Assembly: GCF_019457535.1 (NCBI RefSeq)
Contig: NZ_CP080417.1
Span: 3,720,001-3,784,000, forward strand
Source: Shewanella halotolerans
GTDB lineage: Bacteria; Pseudomonadota; Gammaproteobacteria; Enterobacterales; Shewanellaceae
DNA length: 64,000 nt
Direction of reading: 5' to 3'
Below the pieces are notes generated by a model. That model saw only the letters and a list, made by a program, of their open reading frames with translations. It made no database searches and was not told the origin of the DNA. A program made the translations under genes and the position numbers. Shown here one piece after another: positions 35,666 to 44,347 of the stretch (position 1 is the stretch's first letter; each line of letters begins with the position of its first letter).

Positions 35666-38242
35666 CTAGAGCCCCTTAGCTGACATCTTTTTCTTGGTTA
35701 ATTTGGTCGGCAAGGTGTTGGCGGGATCGTCCGGCCACAGATGCTTAGGGTAGCGTCCCTTCATCTCTTTCTTCACCTCGACATAGGGCCCGGCCCAGAA
35801 GTTGGCCAGATCGGCGGTCAGCGCCAGCGGTCGCATCGCCGGCGACAGCAGCTCCATGGTCACCACAAGTTGCCCCTGGGCCAGCCTGGGGCTCTCGGCC
35901 ATGCCCAGCGCCTCCTGCAAACGCACGCTCAGCAGCACCCGCCCCGACATCTCATATCGTATCGCCGCCCGAGTGCCCGTCTTCATGGGCCAATGGCTCG
36001 GCAGCGCCTCATTTAACACCTGTTGTTGTCCCCACTCCATCTGGTTGTGGAGCAAGGTATAGAAATCCAGCCCCTTGAGCTGGGTCAGGCGGCGCACACC
36101 GTCAAGATAGGGGCCGAGCCACTCAGGCAGCGTCGCGAGCAAGGCCTGATCACTCAGATCCGGCCAATCGCCTGCAAGAGCGAGCTTACTTGCCAGGGCG
36201 ACGCGCAGGCGAAGCTGTTCCACCTTATCATCAAATCCCAGCAGGGAGAGCCCCTTGGTGCGGACAAGCTGATAGATGGCCTGCTTGATCGTCTCTTCAT
36301 CCAGGGTCGCCAGCGGGCGCTCACCCAATATGATAGCGCCGATGCGCCGCTGAGTTAACCCGTAAAAACGCGCCTTCTCCTCATCCCAGCCGGTCTCAAC
36401 AACCGACTTCACCTGACTGGCCAGCGGTCCGTCGAACAGCGCGGCATCCAGCTTGGCCGCCAGCAGAATACGGCCGCTGCTCTGGCCTTCACTCTCCTGA
36501 AAATCGGCGACCACCAGCCAGGGCTCGCCCTGCAAGGCATCGTCATCATTGAGAGCAACACCTGCGCCGCAGGCAAGCTGATACCCCTTGGCGCCACGGG
36601 CCTTGGCGATGCGATCGGGAAAGGCCAGTGCCAGCAGGGTTGCAATATCCTGGTCGCGACTCTCGCCGATGACCTTGGCTATCTGATTACCTCGACCGGC
36701 ATTCATCCTGGCCAGATATTGCTGGGCCAGCTTGGCGACTTCGCCGCCTCTGGCATCGCTCAGATAACGGCTGATATCGGCGCCGCGTCTTGCCAGGGCA
36801 CGCGATTCCAGCAGCGCCGCCAGCACGGCGGCAAGGGGCAGATAATAAGGATCATCAATGCCATCCATCTCCTTGGCGGCCAGCAGCATGTGGGCAAGAC
36901 GCGGATGACAACCAAGCCGATAGGCGGCGCGGCCATGGGCCGTGATGCGCCTGTCGCCCTCCACCAGCGCCAAGGCTTGCAGCAGCTCCCAGGCTACCGT
37001 CTCGTTAGCCTCGGACGGGGGCGAGATCAACGGCAGCGCACCGAGGGCATTCACGCCCCAAAATGCGGCATCCAGGGCTGCATTGGTTAAGTCGCCATGG
37101 AGGATCTCTGGTTCATCGGCCTTGAGCAGGCGCTCATGCTCTTGCTGCGGCCAGAGGCGAATACAGTGTCCCTCGCTCAGACGACCTGCGCGGCCGCTAC
37201 GCTGGGCCGCCGACGACTGGCTGATCCGTTTGAGCGACAAGCGGCTCACCGCCGTCCTAGGGTTGAAGCTGGCCTGCCGCTTATAGCCGGCATCCACCAC
37301 CAGGCGGATATCTTGGATGGTCAGGCTCGACTCGGCCACGTTGGTGGAGAGCACCAGCTTACGCATTCCAGGCGGTGGTGGCGCGATGGCGCTGTCTTGC
37401 TGCGCGGGCGGCAGGGCGCCATAGAGGGGGGTAATCAAAAACTGTTTAGAGTCGAGGCGCTCGGTTAATAGCGTCTGTAACCTTCGGATTTCTCGCTGGC
37501 CGGGCAGGAAGGCCAGCAATGAACCCTCTTGATGCTCGGTCACCGCCTCGACGATCACCTTGGCCATGTGCAGCAGCCAATCCTGATGGGCGGGGCTGGG
37601 ACGGTAACTCAGGCTCACGGGGAAGCTGCGGCCCTCGCTCACCAGGCTGGCCGCCTCGGGCATCAGCGCTTTTAGCGGCAAACCATCCAGGGTCGCCGAC
37701 ATGGCGAGGATCTTAAGATCCTCACGAAACGAGGCCTGCACCTCCAGCGCCAATGCCAGACCGAGATCTGTGGTGAGGTGGCGCTCATGGATCTCATCGA
37801 AGATGATTAAGCTGTAGCCAGATAATTCAGGATCCTGCTGGATCATCCGAGATAATACGCCTTCGGTCACCACCTCGAGGCGGGTCTTGGCGCTCACGCT
37901 CGACTCGCCGCGCACCCTAAAACCCACCGACTGGCCCACGGGTTCGCCGCGCCTGGCCGCAATAAAGTGCGCCACGCTACGCGCCGCGATGCGTCTGGGC
38001 TCCAGCATCAAGATCTTACCCTCAATCTCAGGCCAGTCGAGCATGGCCAGGGGCAGCGCGGTCGACTTGCCCGCACCGGTTGGCGCCTGCAAGATCAGCT
38101 GGGCATTGTCCGCCAGCGTCCGCTGGATCTCGGGAAGGAGTGTCTGGATCGGGACTTGGTGAATTTCTTGATTAGCTACTTGGTTCAAAGGGTGGTGTTC
38201 AATCGACAAAAACTGGCGACAGTTTACTAAAGATGAGGGCAA
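35666..38242 (-). CDS. hrpB: ATP-dependent helicase HrpB
   Basis: A DEAH-box helicase of the HrpA/HrpB group, up to 858 residues. Helicase motifs are APTGAGKST (I), EPRRIAARS (Ia), FDEIHERH (II, DEIH form), SATLDG (III) and the C-terminal RecA domain with STNVAESSLTI and QRSGRAGR (VI), followed by the HA2-like and HrpB C-terminal region. The RNA or DNA substrate is not established. The start is uncertain: the frame opens with TTG codons (38242, 38188) and no ATG precedes the domain start VPIQTLLPEI. A hairpin AAGGGGC / GCCCCTT overlaps the stop codon (about 35660-35678). Confidence 0.9.
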   Translation of the reverse strand: MPSSLVNCRQFLSIEHHPLNQVANQEIHQVPIQTLLPEIQRTLADNAQLILQAPTGAGKSTALPLAMLDWPEIEGKILMLEPRRIAARSVAHFIAARRGEPVGQSVGFRVRGESSVSAKTRLEVVTEGVLSRMIQQDPELSGYSLIIFDEIHERHLTTDLGLALALEVQASFREDLKILAMSATLDGLPLKALMPEAASLVSEGRSFPVSLSYRPSPAHQDWLLHMAKVIVEAVTEHQEGSLLAFLPGQREIRRLQTLLTERLDSKQFLITPLYGALPPAQQDSAIAPPPPGMRKLVLSTNVAESSLTIQDIRLVVDAGYKRQASFNPRTAVSRLSLKRISQSSAAQRSGRAGRLSEGHCIRLWPQQEHERLLKADEPEILHGDLTNAALDAAFWGVNALGALPLISPPSEANETVAWELLQALALVEGDRRITAHGRAAYRLGCHPRLAHMLLAAKEMDGIDDPYYLPLAAVLAALLESRALARRGADISRYLSDARGGEVAKLAQQYLARMNAGRGNQIAKVIGESRDQDIATLLALAFPDRIAKARGAKGYQLACGAGVALNDDDALQGEPWLVVADFQESEGQSSGRILLAAKLDAALFDGPLASQVKSVVETGWDEEKARFYGLTQRRIGAIILGERPLATLDEETIKQAIYQLVRTKGLSLLGFDDKVEQLRLRVALASKLALAGDWPDLSDQALLATLPEWLGPYLDGVRRLTQLKGLDFYTLLHNQMEWGQQQVLNEALPSHWPMKTGTRAAIRYEMSGRVLLSVRLQEALGMAESPRLAQGQLVVTMELLSPAMRPLALTADLANFWAGPYVEVKKEMKGRYPKHLWPDDPANTLPTKLTKKKMSAKGL

Positions 38243-38252
38243 AGCTAAACAG

Positions 38253-38275
38253 ACGAGTCCCCGCTTGGGGCTCGT
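38253..38275 (-). terminator. Possible terminator of the GGDEF-EAL gene
   Basis: Stem ACGAG-CCCC / GGGG-CTCGT with one bulged T and a GCTT loop, just after the GGDEF-EAL stop on the minus strand. T-run is poor. Confidence 0.4.
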
Positions 38276-38291
38276 TCCAGGTTAATATCTC

Positions 38292-40487
38292 TTAACCTTC
38301 CAGCACCCGAAACCAGTGCAGACCTTCACCCGAGGTCAGTGAAGTGAGCGGCTCGGGACGCGCTATGCCGTAACCCTGACCAAATTCGACGCCCAATTTC
38401 TGCAGGTGTTTTGCCACCTCGACCGACTCGACAAACTCGGCCACAATCTCGAACGCCAGTTCGCGGCCCAGCTGACAGATGGCGGCAACGATCGCCTGAT
38501 CGGCGCGATCCTCGCACAGGTGTTGAATAAACTGGCCGTCGATCTTCACATAATCGACATCCAGCAACTTAAGGTAGGCAAAGCTTGAGAAGCCAGAGCC
38601 GAAATCATCCAGAGCCAGCTTACAGCCCAGGGGCTTCACAGTGTTGATCAGCCCTGTGGCATGATCCAGCTGACTCACCGCCGCCGTCTCGGTGATCTCG
38701 AAGCAAAGCTTACTCACCAGCTCAGGCTCACCCAGCAGGCGCATCTCCAGCCAGTTAATAAATTCGCTGTCACCTATGGAGAGAGCCGACAGGTTCACCG
38801 ACACCATAGAAAGAGATTGCCACAGCGCCAGGTTTTCACTGCCCCAGCGCAATAGCTTGTCGATCACCCAGCGATCCAACTTGGCGGCCAGGTTAAATCG
38901 CTCTGCGGCGGGCAGGAAGATCCCAGGTGGAATCAGCTCACCCTCGGTGGAGCACATGCGAAGCAAGATCTCCAGATGCAAGCCATCATCGCTGACGCTT
39001 AGCGGCTCTATTGGCTGGTAGAAGAGCTCGAACCTGTCGTTGGCCAGGGCGCCGACGATATCCACCGAGGCGCTCATCTCGGTATTGAGCTTCTCCACCA
39101 CAGGATCCTGATCGCTATAGAAATACCAGGCATTCCCGCCCTTCTCCTTGGCGAGACGACAGGCGGCGCTGGCGCGGCGCAAGAGATCCGAGACAGAGTC
39201 AACCTCGTTCTCGCAGCGGGCTAGCCCCATGGAGACGCTCACGCTGTGGCTTCGCCCCTCCCAGCTAAATTCATGGTTGGCCATGGCCTGGCAGATACGC
39301 TCGGCCACCTGCTCGGCGATCTGCGCATCGATATTGGGCATCAGTATGCCAAACTCGTCACCGCTGAGACGGGCGATCACATCTTCCTTGCGCACCAGCT
39401 GACTCAGGCGGGCGGCGAGCTGGCACAAGAGCTGATCGCCGGCCCTGTGGCCACTGACATTATTGACCACCTGGAATCTGTCCAGGTTGATGAACCCCAC
39501 GAAGGTAGAACGCTCGCACTGGCAGGGATTGGCCAGATCATACAGGGCCTCGAAATAAGCGCGATTGGGCAGTCCCGTGAGTGGATCGAAATTAAGCGAA
39601 ACGGTGTGCGCTTCACTCTCCTGAACCGGCTCGCCCACTGGCTCCACCAACATGAGGATGGGGCCGTCTTCGCCGGACAGGCAGAGGAAAGTCACCTTGG
39701 CCAGGGCATCATCGGGGGCGTATTTCAGCGGTACCTCACAGCTGGATTGCTCCAGGACCTGATCACGCACCAGCGCCATAGTATCCAGCAGGCGTTTCTG
39801 CTCCCGCTTGGGTACCAGAGTCTCCACCTTCTGTAGCGTCTCCACATGCAGACTCTCGGCGGCGCTCTGGTTGAAACGTATCACCCTGTCATCCACGCCG
39901 ATATGCACGCAGGGGATGGGCAGTCGATAGAGATGCTCGATACAGACCAGCTCGTTACTCTTAGCATTTAAGCGCTGGCGCGCCGCCTCCTGCGCCAGGC
40001 CAAGCAAGCTGCCGGCCAGCAGCAGATTATGGCGAATCGCCTCGGGCCATATGCCGTTGCAGTCGTAGCGATAGGCGCCGAAGATATAGTGCCTCCCTCC
40101 TCCCACGGGCAACAGCAGGACGCTGCGGATCTTGGCCTGATTCAGACGCAGGCGGCTGTCTTCATCGTCGATCACGGAAGCGACATCTTCGACGATGGCA
40201 GGTTCGCGCAGCGAGGTATAGGAGTGTAGATGACGGTTGTTGGCTACCCGGCTGAGCAGCATCTCGGCGTCGCGTTTGCTGAAGATAGAGGCATCGGACT
40301 GGTACATGGCTTCGATCTGCACCGGCAGACGTCCCTTGCCGACACGTAACAGAAACAGGCCATCACACTGATTGCTGGCGGCAAGTTGCTGCAGGATAAG
40401 TTGCAGCTCCTCTTCCAGATCGTGTTCGCATAAAAAAGCGAGCGTCTGCTCAAGCGATTGGGACCCCTGTTGCGTATCGGATGACAT
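38292..40487 (-). CDS. GAF/PAS-GGDEF-EAL cyclic-di-GMP signalling protein
   Basis: A 731-residue cytosolic protein without membrane segments. An N-terminal GAF-like domain (about 20-170) and a PAS-like domain (about 185-290) precede the GGDEF domain, whose site is SGDEF with the DPLTGLPNR start. The EAL domain reads EILLR in place of EALLR, but the residues needed for phosphodiesterase activity are present: the E and R of ExLxR, SVNLSA, CFEITET, ALDDFGSGFSS, YVKIDG and GQGYG; the usual AEGVE is AEFVE. Phosphodiesterase activity is likely, and the GGDEF half may be active or regulatory. It is a single gene upstream of hrpB on the same strand. Confidence 0.87.
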   Translation of the reverse strand: MSSDTQQGSQSLEQTLAFLCEHDLEEELQLILQQLAASNQCDGLFLLRVGKGRLPVQIEAMYQSDASIFSKRDAEMLLSRVANNRHLHSYTSLREPAIVEDVASVIDDEDSRLRLNQAKIRSVLLLPVGGGRHYIFGAYRYDCNGIWPEAIRHNLLLAGSLLGLAQEAARQRLNAKSNELVCIEHLYRLPIPCVHIGVDDRVIRFNQSAAESLHVETLQKVETLVPKREQKRLLDTMALVRDQVLEQSSCEVPLKYAPDDALAKVTFLCLSGEDGPILMLVEPVGEPVQESEAHTVSLNFDPLTGLPNRAYFEALYDLANPCQCERSTFVGFINLDRFQVVNNVSGHRAGDQLLCQLAARLSQLVRKEDVIARLSGDEFGILMPNIDAQIAEQVAERICQAMANHEFSWEGRSHSVSVSMGLARCENEVDSVSDLLRRASAACRLAKEKGGNAWYFYSDQDPVVEKLNTEMSASVDIVGALANDRFELFYQPIEPLSVSDDGLHLEILLRMCSTEGELIPPGIFLPAAERFNLAAKLDRWVIDKLLRWGSENLALWQSLSMVSVNLSALSIGDSEFINWLEMRLLGEPELVSKLCFEITETAAVSQLDHATGLINTVKPLGCKLALDDFGSGFSSFAYLKLLDVDYVKIDGQFIQHLCEDRADQAIVAAICQLGRELAFEIVAEFVESVEVAKHLQKLGVEFGQGYGIARPEPLTSLTSGEGLHWFRVLEG

Positions 40488-40723
40488 ATACTATCTAGTC
40501 CTTAGATTGGCTAATCTGATACAAACACTGATTATAGTCAGAAATCATAGGATTACCCTATGGATTAAGTTGTAAAAGCTAGCTGAGAGTGACTATAGGT
40601 TATATTTCACTTTTTCGACGACATTAGCGAAATAAGTCGCTTTAAAATCAAGCCTGTAGAAAGCTCAACTCGTTGCATTTTTGTAACACACTTTAACCTT
40701 TTTCGGCAACCAGGGGATAGCCA

Positions 40724-41254
40724 ATGAAACGACTCTTTCTCGCCATCGCCCCCGATGCGGCGCAGCTGGAGCAACTGACCCAATTACAGGCGAGCTTAGA
40801 CGGTGAGGGACGCCTAGTCCCCAGAGATAATCTGCACATGACGCTGGCCTTTCTCGGCCAATGCAGCGAGGCGCAGCAGGAGGCGCTGAGCGAGTCCCTC
40901 GCCCGGCTCGCCCATCAACGCCGTCTGCCGACATTTGAAGTGACGCTCAACTCCCTAGACCATTGGGTTAAGCCAAAAATTATCTGCCTCAAGGGCGCGG
41001 CGCGGGATCCCGGGCTTATCAGCCTGTTCAACCAATGCCAACGCCTGGCCCAGCAGCTCGGGTTACACACCAGCGAGCACAGCTTCACGCCCCACATCAC
41101 CCTGATGCGTAAGGCCAAGCTGCTGCCCGCACTCAAGGCGCCCAGCCTCACCCTCAGCGGCCATGCCCTGCATCTGTATCACTCTCAGAGTAGCGAGCAG
41201 GGGGTGCAATATAAGGTATTGGCCTCCTGGCCGCTCACGGCCCCAAAAGCATAA
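40724..41254 (+). CDS. thpR: RNA 2',3'-cyclic phosphodiesterase (2'-5' RNA ligase family)
   Basis: A 176-residue cytosolic enzyme of the 2H phosphoesterase superfamily. The two catalytic HxT motifs are HMTLAFLG and HITLMRK. The start MKRLFLAIAPDA is typical of the ThpR/LigT group, and the length fits. It opens 2',3'-cyclic phosphates on RNA ends; its cellular role is uncertain. It is divergent from the GGDEF-EAL gene and convergent with pepB, separated by a terminator. Confidence 0.88.
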   Translation: MKRLFLAIAPDAAQLEQLTQLQASLDGEGRLVPRDNLHMTLAFLGQCSEAQQEALSESLARLAHQRRLPTFEVTLNSLDHWVKPKIICLKGAARDPGLISLFNQCQRLAQQLGLHTSEHSFTPHITLMRKAKLLPALKAPSLTLSGHALHLYHSQSSEQGVQYKVLASWPLTAPKA

Positions 41255-41281
41255 AAAAACGCGCCAAATGGCGCGTTTTTC
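41253..41281. terminator. Bidirectional terminator
   Basis: Stem AAAAAACGCGCCA / GGCGCGTTTTT, between the convergent thpR and pepB genes; it begins at the thpR stop codon. Confidence 0.9.
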
Positions 41282-41295
41282 TCATTCACTACGGT

Positions 41296-42573
41296 TTAGT
41301 CTTGCAGCAGCTCTGCGATGGTCAACACACCGTGAGCAGTGGCCCCTGCGGCCCACAGGCCGTTAGCCGTATCGGCGAAGGCCGAGGCGAGATCCATATG
41401 CAGCCACTGGGTGTCATCAGACACGAAACGCCAGAGGAAACCGGCGGCATTTGAGGCGCCACCCGCGCCGCCGCCTTTAACCGGACGGCTGTTGGCGGTG
41501 TCGGCATAGGCAGATGGGCACATCTCTTTGTGCCAAGGCTCAAGTGGCAGCGGCCATACCTGCTCGGCCACGGAGGATGCCTTCTCCTGAGTGCGGCTGA
41601 TCAGCTCACGGCTCGGCGAGAAGATGGCGTTATATGAGGTGCCCACAGCCATCACGGCGGCGCCGGTCAGGGTCGCGGCGTCGATCACCAAAGGTGCACC
41701 GGTTTCACAGGCGGCCTGCAGACCATCGGCCAGCACCAAACGTCCCTCGGCATCCGTATTGACCACCTCGACCGAGACACCATTCTTATAGGTGAGGATA
41801 TCCCCCAGCTTATAGGCGCGGCCGCTGATCAGGTTCTCGGCGCAGCAGAGGAACAGCTTGATACGCTTGTTCAGGCCAGACTTGATCGCCAGCCCCAGGG
41901 CCGCAGTCACGGTCGCCGCGCCGCCCATGTCGCACTTCATTCCCAGCATGCCTTCGGATGCCTTGATGCTGTAACCGCCCGAATCGAAGGTGATCCCTTT
42001 ACCCACCAGGGCCGCCGACACAGGGGCGTCTTCGCCCAGCGGGTTGTAGTCCAGCTCCAGCAGCGCAGGTGGACGCTCGCTGCCACGACCGACAGAGTGA
42101 ATACCGATCCACTTCTCTTCCAGCAGGGCTTCCCCTTCGATGATGCGGTAGCTCACCTTGTCGCCGCCCACTTTGGTCAGCCACTGGGCCGCCTGGTTAG
42201 CCAGGGTCACTGGGGCGAGGTTTTCAGGGGTCTCGTTGATCAATTGTCTGGCGAAGGCCGCGCTGTCGCGTCTGTCATCCAGCACCTTCTTAACGGCATC
42301 GTCGCCAGTCCAGGCGATCTTGCCGATCTGCTTGGCGGTAGCGAACCCTTGGGCGAAGGCCCACTGAGTGTGAAGATCCCAGAGCGCGCCCTCGAGCGCC
42401 ACGTCGTTGATCCCCTGACCGCGTAGCTTACGCGCCGCCTGCTGTACCTGGCGTAGCTGATCCCCCGCCTGCAGATGGATATTGGCCTGGCCCGCCGTAA
42501 AGGTCACATCTGCGCTGCCCCAATGGGCCGCTGGGGCGTCCTCGGTCAGATAAATCTTCATCACGTCGCTCAT
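41296..42573 (-). CDS. pepB: Aminopeptidase B (M17 family)
   Basis: A 425-residue cytosolic zinc/manganese metallopeptidase of the leucyl aminopeptidase family. The metal and catalytic blocks are VGKGITFDSGGYSIK, MKCDMGGAATV and the family signature NTDAEGRL, followed by DAATLTGAAV. Size and sequence are closer to PepB than to PepA (which has a longer N-terminal domain). It trims N-terminal residues from short peptides during turnover. AAGGAA lies 6-7 bases before the ATG at 42573. Single gene. Confidence 0.92.
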   Translation of the reverse strand: MSDVMKIYLTEDAPAAHWGSADVTFTAGQANIHLQAGDQLRQVQQAARKLRGQGINDVALEGALWDLHTQWAFAQGFATAKQIGKIAWTGDDAVKKVLDDRRDSAAFARQLINETPENLAPVTLANQAAQWLTKVGGDKVSYRIIEGEALLEEKWIGIHSVGRGSERPPALLELDYNPLGEDAPVSAALVGKGITFDSGGYSIKASEGMLGMKCDMGGAATVTAALGLAIKSGLNKRIKLFLCCAENLISGRAYKLGDILTYKNGVSVEVVNTDAEGRLVLADGLQAACETGAPLVIDAATLTGAAVMAVGTSYNAIFSPSRELISRTQEKASSVAEQVWPLPLEPWHKEMCPSAYADTANSRPVKGGGAGGASNAAGFLWRFVSDDTQWLHMDLASAFADTANGLWAAGATAHGVLTIAELLQD

Positions 42574-42953
42574 AATTGTTCCTTGTCAGTACAGAGAGTG
42601 GCGAGGCCTTAGGGCCTGCCTAATAATGCAGCCAAGTATAACGCCAATCCCCCTGCTTTATCTAACCCCCTCAAGCTTATCCCTAGGGGAGGGCATGGCA
42701 GGAGAAGGCTACAGTCGCGGTTTCAGGTCGCCGCGACAGCGCACCGCCCAATAAGATAGAATCCTTGCGATCTAGCTAAACACTCAAATTGAGTGCTCAA
42801 GGTGTGATCGCAGGCTCAGCCCCTAAAAAGCAAAAAACTAAGGCGCAAAAAACCTAACGCTCAAAAAACCTAAGCCGCAAAAACCGCGAGGCGCGAAAAC
42901 CTTGAGGCGCAAAAACCTCGCATCAATATAAGTAGAACAACAAGGTCGACAAG
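42574..42953. other. 380-base spacer pepB / sfsA
   Basis: Divergent promoter region. Holds a palindrome CACTCAA-A-TTGAGTG (42781-42795) and the 16-base tandem repeats listed next. No gene seen. Confidence 0.5.
42832..42924. repeat. 16-base tandem repeat array, about 5.8 units
   Basis: Unit consensus AAAAAACCTAAGGCGC, units starting at 42832 (15 bases), 42847, 42863, 42879, 42895 and 42911 (partial). Sequence drifts between units but the AAAAA-CC and G-CGC blocks stay in phase. It ends 29 bases before the sfsA start, so it lies in the sfsA promoter or leader. Confidence 0.8.
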
Positions 42954-43658
42954 ATGATTTTTACCCCCCCATTCGAACAGGGAAAGTTACTCAGACGCTA
43001 CAAGCGCTTCCTCGCCGACGTACTGCTAGATGACGGCACCGAAATCACCATCCACTGCCCCAACACGGGCTCGATGCGCAACTGCCTGTTTCCCGGCGAG
43101 CGGGTCTGGTTCTCTACCTCAGATAATCCCAAGCGCAAGTATGCCCACACCTGGGAACAGGCGGCCTCGGATGAGGGCCACATCATAGGGATCAACACGG
43201 GACGAGCCAACGCCCTCGCGGCCGAGGCGATTGAGGCTGGGGTGATAAGCGAACTGACCGGCTACGACCATCTGCGCCGGGAGGTCAAATATGGCAGCGA
43301 GAACAGCCGTATCGATCTGCTGCTCGAGAGCGAGGATAAACCCGCCTGCTATATAGAAGTCAAAAGTTGTACTTTATTAGAGCAGGGCCAGGGATACTTC
43401 CCCGATGCGGTGACCACCCGAGGCCAGAAACACCTTCGCGAACTGATGGAGATGGTCAAGCAGGGCCACAGGGCCGTGCTTTTATTTGTGGTGCAACATA
43501 CTGGGATAACCACGGTGGCAGCGGCCCGCCATATCGACCCAGAGTACGCCGAACTGCTGACTCAGGCACACCAGGCCGGGGTGGAAATTCTCGCCTACAG
43601 CTGCGAACTCTCGCCAAGTGCCGCCCGGCTGATTAAATCCTGCCCTGTCAAGTTGTAA
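42954..43658 (+). CDS. sfsA: SfsA family DNA/RNA nuclease-like protein
   Basis: A 234-residue protein of the sugar-fermentation-stimulation family. Conserved parts are RYKRFLADV, the CPNTGSM motif, ENSRIDLLLE and YIEVKSCTL, the latter two resembling the D...ExK core of PD-(D/E)xK nucleases, plus FPDAVTTRGQKHLREL. The original name comes from effects on maltose metabolism in E. coli; the molecular function is not settled. It lies directly upstream of dksA, a conserved gammaproteobacterial order. Confidence 0.92.
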   Translation: MIFTPPFEQGKLLRRYKRFLADVLLDDGTEITIHCPNTGSMRNCLFPGERVWFSTSDNPKRKYAHTWEQAASDEGHIIGINTGRANALAAEAIEAGVISELTGYDHLRREVKYGSENSRIDLLLESEDKPACYIEVKSCTLLEQGQGYFPDAVTTRGQKHLRELMEMVKQGHRAVLLFVVQHTGITTVAAARHIDPEYAELLTQAHQAGVEILAYSCELSPSAARLIKSCPVKL

Positions 43659-43740
43659 ATAGACGGTAAAAGTTGAATTAATGCGTAATAGAGGACATAG
43701 TCAAAAGATAAACTCATGGCAGCTTAAAAAATTTGCGTGG

Positions 43741-43759
43741 TATATCAGATTCTGATATA
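43741..43759. promoter_or_regulatory. Perfect palindrome upstream of dksA
   Basis: TATATCAGATTCTGATATA, 9-base arms around one central T, 59 bases before the dksA ATG. No T tract follows, so it reads as an operator rather than a terminator. The binding protein is not identified. Confidence 0.5.
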
Positions 43760-43817
43760 GATATCGGCCTTTAATAAAAGACGCCCTACAACGCAAATGA
43801 TTAACAGGAGATGCGTT

Positions 43818-44261
43818 ATGCCTGAAGGCACTAAAAAACTTGGCGTGCTCGCTATCGCAGGTGTAGATCCTTACCAGGAAAAACCGGGTGAGGAATATAT
43901 GAATACCGCTCAACTGGGTCACTTCAAAAAGATTCTCGATGCTTGGCGTAGTCAGCTCCGTGAAGAAGTGGATCGCACCCTAAATCATATGCAAGATGAA
44001 GCGGCTAACTTCCCTGACCCTGTCGACCGTGCGGCTCAGGAAGAGGAGTTCAGTCTTGAACTACGCGCCCGTGACAGAGAGCGTAAGCTAATCAAGAAGA
44101 TTGAAAAGACATTGCAGAAGATCGAAGACGACGATTTCGGTTTCTGTGATTCATGCGGTATCGAAATCGGTATCCGCCGTCTCGAAGCCCGTCCAACGGC
44201 CGATCTCTGTATCGACTGTAAGACGCTCGCCGAGATCAAAGAGAAACAGATGGCCGGTTAA
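43818..44261 (+). CDS. dksA: RNA polymerase-binding transcription factor DksA
   Basis: A 147-residue protein that enters the RNA polymerase secondary channel and, with ppGpp, adjusts rRNA and amino-acid promoters. The coiled-coil tip motif DPVDRA is at residues 67-72, and the C4 zinc finger uses C110, C113, C131 and C134. ATG at 43818 is chosen because AGGAG lies 7 bases upstream and the family starts at this point; the frame itself extends to 43797. The order sfsA-dksA-gluQ-pcnB-folK-panB-panC is a conserved gammaproteobacterial block. A strong terminator directly follows. Confidence 0.95.
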   Translation: MPEGTKKLGVLAIAGVDPYQEKPGEEYMNTAQLGHFKKILDAWRSQLREEVDRTLNHMQDEAANFPDPVDRAAQEEEFSLELRARDRERKLIKKIEKTLQKIEDDDFGFCDSCGIEIGIRRLEARPTADLCIDCKTLAEIKEKQMAG

Positions 44262-44270
44262 GCTGGCGAG

Positions 44271-44295
44271 AAGCGGGGCTTAGCCCCGCTTTTTT
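44271..44295 (+). terminator. dksA terminator between dksA and gluQ
   Basis: Stem AAGCGGGGC / GCCCCGCTT followed by TTTTT, starting 10 bases after the dksA stop. The T-run lies just before the gluQ reading frame. A terminator at this place is known in the Shigella dksA-gluQ-rs operon. Confidence 0.9.
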
Positions 44296-44347
44296 GTATC
44301 CAGTCGCCCCGATGAGCGACATAGAAAGTGTGAACAAAGGTTTTGCC

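Noticed and set aside
42832..42924. CRISPR array
   Set aside because: The 16-base units are contiguous with no unique spacers, so it is a plain tandem repeat.
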